A program made the translations under genes and the position numbers. Positions 59,600 through 64,000 of a stretch of DNA of 64,000 nucleotides are shown piece after piece (within the stretch, counting starts at the first letter, position 1; each line of letters opens with the position of its first letter). A model generated the notes under the pieces. That model was not told the DNA's origin. It ran no database searches and was given only the letters and a program-made list of their open reading frames with translations. Source of the stretch: Thermodesulfatator indicus DSM 15286 (lineage in GTDB: Bacteria > Desulfobacterota > Thermodesulfobacteria > Thermodesulfobacteriales > Thermodesulfatatoraceae); assembly GCF_000217795.1 (NCBI RefSeq), contig NC_015681.1, positions 186,001-250,000 on the forward strand. Direction: 5' to 3'.

Positions 59600-60352
59600 A
59601 TGATCTACTTGGTCGTATCCCTCATCATTTTATTGGCAGCCTTTGTCTTTTCCATGTTGGGGCTTGGAGGGGCCTTACTCTACATCCCTATCTTCAAGTG
59701 GTTTGGCTTTGATTTTAAGAGCGTGGCCATCCCCACGGGACTCTTTCTAAACGGGGTTACGGCGCTTTCTGCGGCCCTTTACTATCTCCGCGCGGGTATG
59801 GTTGATGTACGTGGAAGCCTACCCATGGTGTTGGCCTCGTTTCTCGGGGCACCGGTGGGGGCCTATTTCACCCGTTTTGTCCCTACGGATACATTAGTTC
59901 TACTCTTTTCTTTCGCTATGGTAGTGGCTGGCATACGCATGCTCTTTGCCAGCGGCCAGGCCGAACCCACGGAATTAATGCCCTTTGCCAAACGGGCCCT
60001 TATCACCGGAGTAGCAAGCTTTTTTATCGGGTTTATCGCTGGCCTTTTGGGCATAGGAGGTGGTTTCCTCTTTGTCCCCTTGATGATTGCCGTGGGATAT
60101 CCCACCAAAAAGGCCGCAGCCACCTGTTCTTTTATTGTGGTCTTTTCTTCGTTTTCCGGTTTTTTGGCCCACGTAGCCGAAGGACATTTTGACCCCAAGC
60201 TCCTAGTGGCCACTACTTTAGCGGTGATTGTAGGGTCTCAACTAGGGGCCCGGGTCATGCGGGGCAAGATGAAACCCAAATGGATCAAACGCCTCTTTGG
60301 AGTGCTACTCATTGCCGTGGCCATAAAGCTTGCCTGGCGCGTATTAGGCTAA
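59600..60352 (+). CDS. TauE/SafE-family sulfite/organosulfonate exporter
   Basis: ATG 59600 with GAGGCAGAG upstream gives 250 residues. Eight membrane segments and the two repeat motifs FSMLGLGGALLYIPIFKW and AGLLGIGGGFLFVPLMIAV are the family marks. Substrates in relatives are sulfite, sulfoacetate or other small anions; in a sulfur-cycling anaerobe sulfite or sulfide export is plausible but not shown. Confidence 0.88.
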   Translation: MIYLVVSLIILLAAFVFSMLGLGGALLYIPIFKWFGFDFKSVAIPTGLFLNGVTALSAALYYLRAGMVDVRGSLPMVLASFLGAPVGAYFTRFVPTDTLVLLFSFAMVVAGIRMLFASGQAEPTELMPFAKRALITGVASFFIGFIAGLLGIGGGFLFVPLMIAVGYPTKKAAATCSFIVVFSSFSGFLAHVAEGHFDPKLLVATTLAVIVGSQLGARVMRGKMKPKWIKRLFGVLLIAVAIKLAWRVLG

Positions 60353-60382
60353 TGAACTTAAAGCCCAAATTATTAATGGGTT

Positions 60383-60547
60383 CACTAAATAGGCGACAAT
60401 TGAGTCGTTTTGCGAGCGAAGCGAAGCAATCCCTGAGACTGCTTCGACTTCTAACGAGGCCTCGCAGTGACAGCGAAGGTTACTTTGCTTTAGCGATTAT
60501 GTCAGCGGCGATACTTTGTCGTGTAAAACACGCTCGTATTAATATTA
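60383..60547. repeat. Short composite REP-like element (165 bp), copy B
   Basis: About 97 percent identical to 56245-56409 over the same length, without gaps. The near identity implies recent spread or gene conversion. It lies just after the tauE-like gene. The following 60548-60680 shows only A+T-rich DNA with a TTTTGCAAAA motif at 60660. Confidence 0.85.
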
Positions 60548-60682
60548 ACTTCACTCACTGAGTTAAAAAAGAAGAAAAAATTGAGGGCTAAATACTCTTG
60601 TAACCATGGACTTGAAGGTAACCCAATAGCAAAACGGCGATTTTGGGTAATATAAATGTTTTGCAAAACTTCCGCGAGTAAT

Positions 60683-60709
60683 AAAAAGAAAGGGGGCCAA
60701 TAAGCCCCC
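60683..60709 (-). terminator. Terminator of the cytochrome gene
   Basis: GGGGGC and GCCCCC pair around a six-base loop; on the minus strand TTTCTTTTT follows. It lies 19 bases past the cytochrome stop at 60728. Its presence supports the view that the reading frame down to 60728 is a real gene end. Confidence 0.88.
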
Positions 60710-60727
60710 ATTTCTTTAAGCCAAAAA

Positions 60728-61966
60728 TCAATTACGCCAGACCCACTCGGTTTTCAAATCTACTTTCTTTGTCTCTTTGTAAAAGAGGACTTCATAACCA
60801 TCAAATTCACCGTAAGGCAGATACCAAACCTTTACGTCTATTTCTAATTCGTCTGCCAATAGTTCACGTGTCTTCTTGCCGTTTTTAACTACATCTTTAT
60901 ACGGGAAGGGAATTTCGAAGGTCTCTTTTACTTTTCTCAAAGGTGGAAGGCTTGTATCTCTTAACAAGCCGCTCTTCTCGTAAGGACCTCGGCCCATTTC
61001 TTTACCTCTACCCAAACGTCCAGGGTGAGGCATATAAATTACTTGTTTTTTATAGATTTCTTTAGCATCTTTGCCCACAGTTTTAGCGGTCACTTCCAGG
61101 ACCACTCTGTTAGGAGTAGGTCAGCCATCAGGGATTACGTGGCCCGCTTTATTAAATATTTCCACGTTTACTACCGCCAAGGGAATAACTCCCTCTTTTT
61201 TATTTTTACGCCAGAAATAAGACATGGCATCCACATCTACATCCAGGGCCATTTTAATCATCGTTTCATCACGATAGGCCTGCATATCATGACCCAGGCC
61301 ACTTTTTTTCATGTGACAATCCTGGCAGCTTTCATGCCCCCCTTCAGGGATGTAGGCGTAAAGATAACTACCGTAAAGCGTGGCACACTGAGACGGATGC
61401 TCTAGCTCAAAATTTGGTCCTAAACCGTGACATTGGCCGCAGAAAATAGACTCACCAAGAGCCGGAGCCTTTTTTACCATAGGATATTCTTCAAATTCGT
61501 GTTCATATTCATCTTTACCATAAACAGCCTTGGGATCTACCGGACCATCAACCCAAGGATGAATAATGGCCTTTTTCTGATGACAAACGAGACAACCTAT
61601 GTTCAACGAGTTTAGCTTTTCTTCCATTTCGTCAGCCAGGTCGTCGTCCCCCTCTTGCAAAGCCTTTTTCCAGGTATAAAGGGTTTCTACTATTTCTCGA
61701 GCAACATCATCGGTGGCTTCGTCAAGCTGGGGCAAGTGACATTTGGCACAAATCATCAAATGCTTAACTTTAATGTCCTTGATGTCTTTTACACCAGAGT
61801 AGGGGAAACGTTTTAGCCCCTTTTCAATAGCGGTAATGATAGTAGGTGCGGTGCGTCCGGTGCCGTAAAGAGGACGAGCGTGAAGCGAATTTTCCCATTG
61901 CTCGTAAATTTCTTCATGACATTCCTGACATGATGATGAGTCGTATCTGGCTGCTAGTTCAGCCAT
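60728..61966 (-). CDS. Pentaheme cytochrome c with in-frame UGA (possible selenocysteine)
   Basis: Five CxxCH heme sites are present: CQECH, CAKCH, CLVCH, CGQCH and CQDCH. The frame from 61966 reaches GHVIPDG and then TGA at 61123-61121. In the same frame it continues PTPNRVVLEVTAKTV for 125 more residues, without another stop, to TAA-type termination at 60728 and a terminator. The downstream part is coherent (PPLRKVKETFEIPFPYKDVV; IDVKVWYLPYGEFDGYEVLF). It is therefore either a selenoprotein or a gene broken by a nonsense change. The signal peptide lies upstream in a shifted frame (see 61967-62069). The protein would act outside the cytoplasmic membrane in electron transfer, perhaps to nitrogen or sulfur oxides. 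No gene for selenocysteine insertion is in the window. Confidence 0.7.
61085..61106 (-). promoter_or_regulatory. SECIS-like hairpin after the in-frame UGA
   Basis: In the mRNA, AGUGGUC pairs with GACCGCU (one G-U pair) around the eight-base loop CUGGAAGU. The stem begins about 14 bases after the UGA and the loop about 21, within the distance expected for bacterial SECIS elements; the loop has a GG. An alternative hairpin (CUACUC/GAGUGG) closer to the UGA would compete. Small hairpins arise by chance, so this is support, not proof. Confidence 0.35.
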
Positions 61967-62069
61967 GGTTTTAGCTTTCTTCTTTTGGGCCGCTAAAACC
62001 TGGCCACTGCTAAAACAGCCTAAAAAGGTGAAAATGAAAAAATAAAGTGATTAATCTAACAATTTGCAT
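61967..62069 (-). other. Out-of-frame signal peptide of the cytochrome gene (one-base slip in a T-run)
   Basis: On the minus strand ATG 62069 starts MQIVRLITLFF and then loses frame at a run of six T (62037-62042). With five T the frame would run on as IFTFLGCFSSGQVLAAQKKK into the cytochrome. That gives a normal exported-protein leader with a lipobox-like LGC. This is a sequence error, a real lesion or a slippery phase-variable tract. If real, export of the cytochrome would need slippage. Confidence 0.7.
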
Positions 62070-62183
62070 AAGCCCCCTTCAATTTAATTAATCATTTCAT
62101 TCACCGAAACTAGCATAAAGAAAAAAAGGGGAGCAAGAGTCAGAAAAATAGGAATTTACCCATTTAGAAGTTTTTATCGGCTT

Positions 62184-63011
62184 TTATAGCATCAGAGAAT
62201 CGTCATCCAGCATTTTTTCCATTGTTTTTTGACTTCTTCTAAGACGTTCAATAGAAATAGCCAATTTGACAATCTCGTCTCGGGAATTTTCTTCAGCCAG
62301 GCCTTTTACTCCGAGATCAACATCAAGGTTGCCAAGGCTCATCTCATGTACTTTTTGGGTCAATTCAGAAAGGGGTTTAATCAACTCAAAACGAACTAAA
62401 ACATAAAGAATAAGAGTGACTAACAGAAAGACTGCTGGTGCGTATAAGGACATAGATTGTCCCAGCAAAGTCCAGAGATTTTGATCATAAAACTTGATAG
62501 ATATAGCCCCCGCAGCCTCACCTAAACGAAGAGAAGGGGCTCCTTTATTCGCTTGGTGACAGGAAACACAGGCTTTAGAAACAAGAACAGGTTTTTTATA
62601 AACAAACACACCATCTTTTAAAGACCAGGTTTCACTGGAAGGGGGAACAGATTTAAAGTCTAAGTTGATTTTAGCTTTAGGATCATTAATTAGTTTGGAC
62701 ACAAAATACATAAATTCCGGATCGTGTATTCGATAAAGATCTACTTGGGAACCATTAGGAGTAATACCATAAACCGTAGCTACAGCCTTTAAATCTTTTT
62801 TATCAGCAACCCAAAGACCTTTTAGCTCAGACGAAGCAGAAATAAGTGAATTGATCATATTAGCCATCACTCGCGAACTCATGAGAAGTTCTGTCTTTTG
62901 TAAACGGGTTAAGTTGTAATAAAGGCCAGCTGCTCCGAAGACAAAAACCATTATAAAAAAGAGCGCTACTTTATCAGCCAAGCTAAAACGCCTATCTTTG
63001 CGCATTATCAT
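62184..63011 (-). CDS. Membrane heme-sensor protein (DUF3365-like) with HAMP domain
   Basis: The 275-residue protein has a membrane helix (about 14-34), a periplasmic domain of the Tll0287/DUF3365 type with one heme site ACVSCH, a second helix (about 183-207) and a HAMP domain (VRFELIKPLSELTQKVHEMS). It ends after a short coiled coil without a kinase or methyl-accepting domain. It may signal to a partner protein, for example redox or gas input to the two small proteins behind it. ATG 63011 has GGAGG upstream and overlaps the preceding gene. Confidence 0.8.
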   Translation of the reverse strand: MIMRKDRRFSLADKVALFFIMVFVFGAAGLYYNLTRLQKTELLMSSRVMANMINSLISASSELKGLWVADKKDLKAVATVYGITPNGSQVDLYRIHDPEFMYFVSKLINDPKAKINLDFKSVPPSSETWSLKDGVFVYKKPVLVSKACVSCHQANKGAPSLRLGEAAGAISIKFYDQNLWTLLGQSMSLYAPAVFLLVTLILYVLVRFELIKPLSELTQKVHEMSLGNLDVDLGVKGLAEENSRDEIVKLAISIERLRRSQKTMEKMLDDDSLML

Positions 63012-63610
63012 TGCAACCTCCAGTTGCGAACAAGATCTTTGGTTTTATTAATGGCCTGCTGGGCCAAGTGACTTTCATCTATTTGTTCTTGAAGCGCTTT
63101 CAAAAACAAAGAAACATTAGCTAGGGGCAACCCTTTGTCTGTAGCTTCGGCTTTTTGGAGAGATTTCTTTACGATTAATTTGGCGGCTGGCCCGTAATGC
63201 TTGGCAAGGAGTTTGACTATTTCGTTGAAAAGAACAAGAGGAACAAGCTCCTGAACTTTGGGCGTCTGCTGCTTGTTAGCAAGCTTTTCAAGCTTAAGAC
63301 TTAAGGCGTTTAATGCTACACTGACCAGGGGCCCAGGAGTTGGCGTTTTAAGCACTAAAAGAACCTGATAATCTTTCACATTCTTGACCACTACTGAACC
63401 GGCTTCAAAAAGGGCCACTAGTTCCTGAGATGAAGAATCCTTTTTTTGGTCCAAAGCAGCAAAAATTTCCTCAAAAGATTGGAATAGTACGTCTTGAATC
63501 TCTGAGGAAAAAAATTCTGGCAAATAACTAAATACAGGCTGGCCTTCACGACTTACCAGTATGGCATTAACTTCGTCTAATTTGACCAGGCTGGTTAGCA
63601 AGTTCTTCAC
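63008..63610 (-). CDS. Roadblock/LC7-like protein
   Basis: The 200-residue protein begins with a Roadblock-like fold (LDEVNAILVSREGQPVFSYL). A helical C-terminal half (VPLVLFNEIVKLLAKHYGPA) resembles a domain seen at the end of some FrzS/two-component output proteins. Such proteins usually pair with small GTPases or act as regulatory scaffolds. It overlaps its neighbours on both sides by four bases. The name is tentative. Confidence 0.5.
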   Translation of the reverse strand: MKNLLTSLVKLDEVNAILVSREGQPVFSYLPEFFSSEIQDVLFQSFEEIFAALDQKKDSSSQELVALFEAGSVVVKNVKDYQVLLVLKTPTPGPLVSVALNALSLKLEKLANKQQTPKVQELVPLVLFNEIVKLLAKHYGPAAKLIVKKSLQKAEATDKGLPLANVSLFLKALQEQIDESHLAQQAINKTKDLVRNWRLQ

Positions 63611-64000
63611 TGGACTAACTCCTTACGCAACTCAATAAGTTTTTTGCTCCACCACAGGAGACCTTTTTTAAACGGAACCTTCAAAGCGATAATGTTTTCA
63701 TCGAGAGAGACAGCGCCAATAAGCTTGTTTTTTTTGGCTAGAGCAAATCCAGACAGTTCTCCTAAGCTTAGAAGGTTTCCTATTTCCTGAAGATGGAAAA
63801 CAGCATAAGAAACAATTCCAGCGAGTTCTTCACTTTTGCTTTCACCTCGCTCTTCTATTACTTCACCTTGTTTATCAAGCAAAATAAGATTATCTGCTTC
63901 GGAAAACTTTTTACTTACTCGCTCAAGCAAAGATGGTTTTAATTCTTCTCTTTCGGTAACTTCAGGAGGGTCAAACTCTAAGGCTTTTTCAAACAGATCC
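63607..64000 (-). CDS. Second Roadblock-like protein, start outside the window
   Basis: The frame is open to the right window edge (DLFEKALEFDPPEVTEREEL, then KPSLLERVSKKFSEADNLIL), so the TTG near 63930 is internal and the true start lies beyond 64000. The visible 130 residues contain a Roadblock-like fold (LILLDKQGEVIEERGES; NKLIGAVSLDENIIALKVPF). Its adjacent gene has the same fold, suggesting a heterodimer. Together with the heme-HAMP protein it forms a three-gene unit. Confidence 0.5.
   Translation of the reverse strand, partial: DLFEKALEFDPPEVTEREELKPSLLERVSKKFSEADNLILLDKQGEVIEERGESKSEELAGIVSYAVFHLQEIGNLLSLGELSGFALAKKNKLIGAVSLDENIIALKVPFKKGLLWWSKKLIELRKELVQ

Overview
The window looks like the chromosome of a thermophilic, strictly anaerobic, motile member of the Thermodesulfobacteriota (Thermodesulfatator or Thermosulfurimonas type). 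This is inferred from the compact flagellar operon, archaeal-type phosphoglycerate mutase, FmdE-like and corrinoid/iron-sulfur-type proteins, a multiheme cytochrome, and the thermophile-style pairing of type I-B and Cmr CRISPR modules. The species is not proven by anything seen here. Base composition is moderate, and most genes sit in tight operons with overlapping start and stop codons.

Layout. (1) 1-12.4 kb, plus strand: flagellar export and regulation operon fliM-fliN-fliO-fliP-fliQ-fliR-flhB-flhA-flhF-flhG-fliA, then cheY, a FliL-like protein, a small basic protein, a DUF2802-like protein, a FliK-like protein and a HEPN protein. (2) 12.4-20.2 kb: Rrf2 regulator, a MITE-like element, a histidine kinase, slyD-apgM-nadB, then a sigma-54-controlled amtB-glnK pair. 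(3) 20.2-22.6 kb: two duplicated type IV pilins in a field of REP-like palindromic repeats. (4) 22.7-32 kb: hflX, then on the minus strand the classic operon tRNA-Gly, rimP, nusA, ylxR, infB, ylxP, rbfA, nrnA, truB. (5) 32-58.3 kb: a RAYT (REP-associated transposase), then a large CRISPR-Cas island. The island holds cas6, a Cmr-type III module whose Cas10 is of Csx11 type and lacks GGDD, with an AbiE-like toxin-antitoxin pair inside the operon. It also holds a type I-B module (cas8b, cas7, cas5, cas3, an orphan AbrB antitoxin, cas4, cas1, cas2) and one array of 58 full repeats. An IS110-family element splits the next repeat. Repeat relics, a truncated phage-like gene start and two homologous structured elements lie beyond it. 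(6) 58.4-64 kb: FmdE-like protein, TauE/SafE transporter, a pentaheme cytochrome interrupted by an in-frame UGA, a heme-sensor/HAMP protein and two small Roadblock-like proteins.

How the parts work together. The flagellar genes encode the export gate, the switch and the FlhF/FlhG/FliA control layer. amtB-glnK reads as a nitrogen-limitation response. One Cas6 and one array probably serve both the DNA-targeting I-B complex and the RNA-targeting Cmr complex. The Csx11 protein has AEPR where the cyclase GGDD motif should be, and no CARF-domain effector is present, so cyclic-oligoadenylate signalling is unlikely. REP-like repeats, the RAYT and the IS110 element show that the intergenic DNA is actively reshaped by small mobile sequences.

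The observations most worth following are the possible selenocysteine-containing cytochrome, the IS110 insertion into a CRISPR repeat with array remnants beyond it, the paired structured elements at 58.1-58.4 kb, the toxin-antitoxin pair inside the type III operon, and two spacers that cover one invader site on opposite strands.
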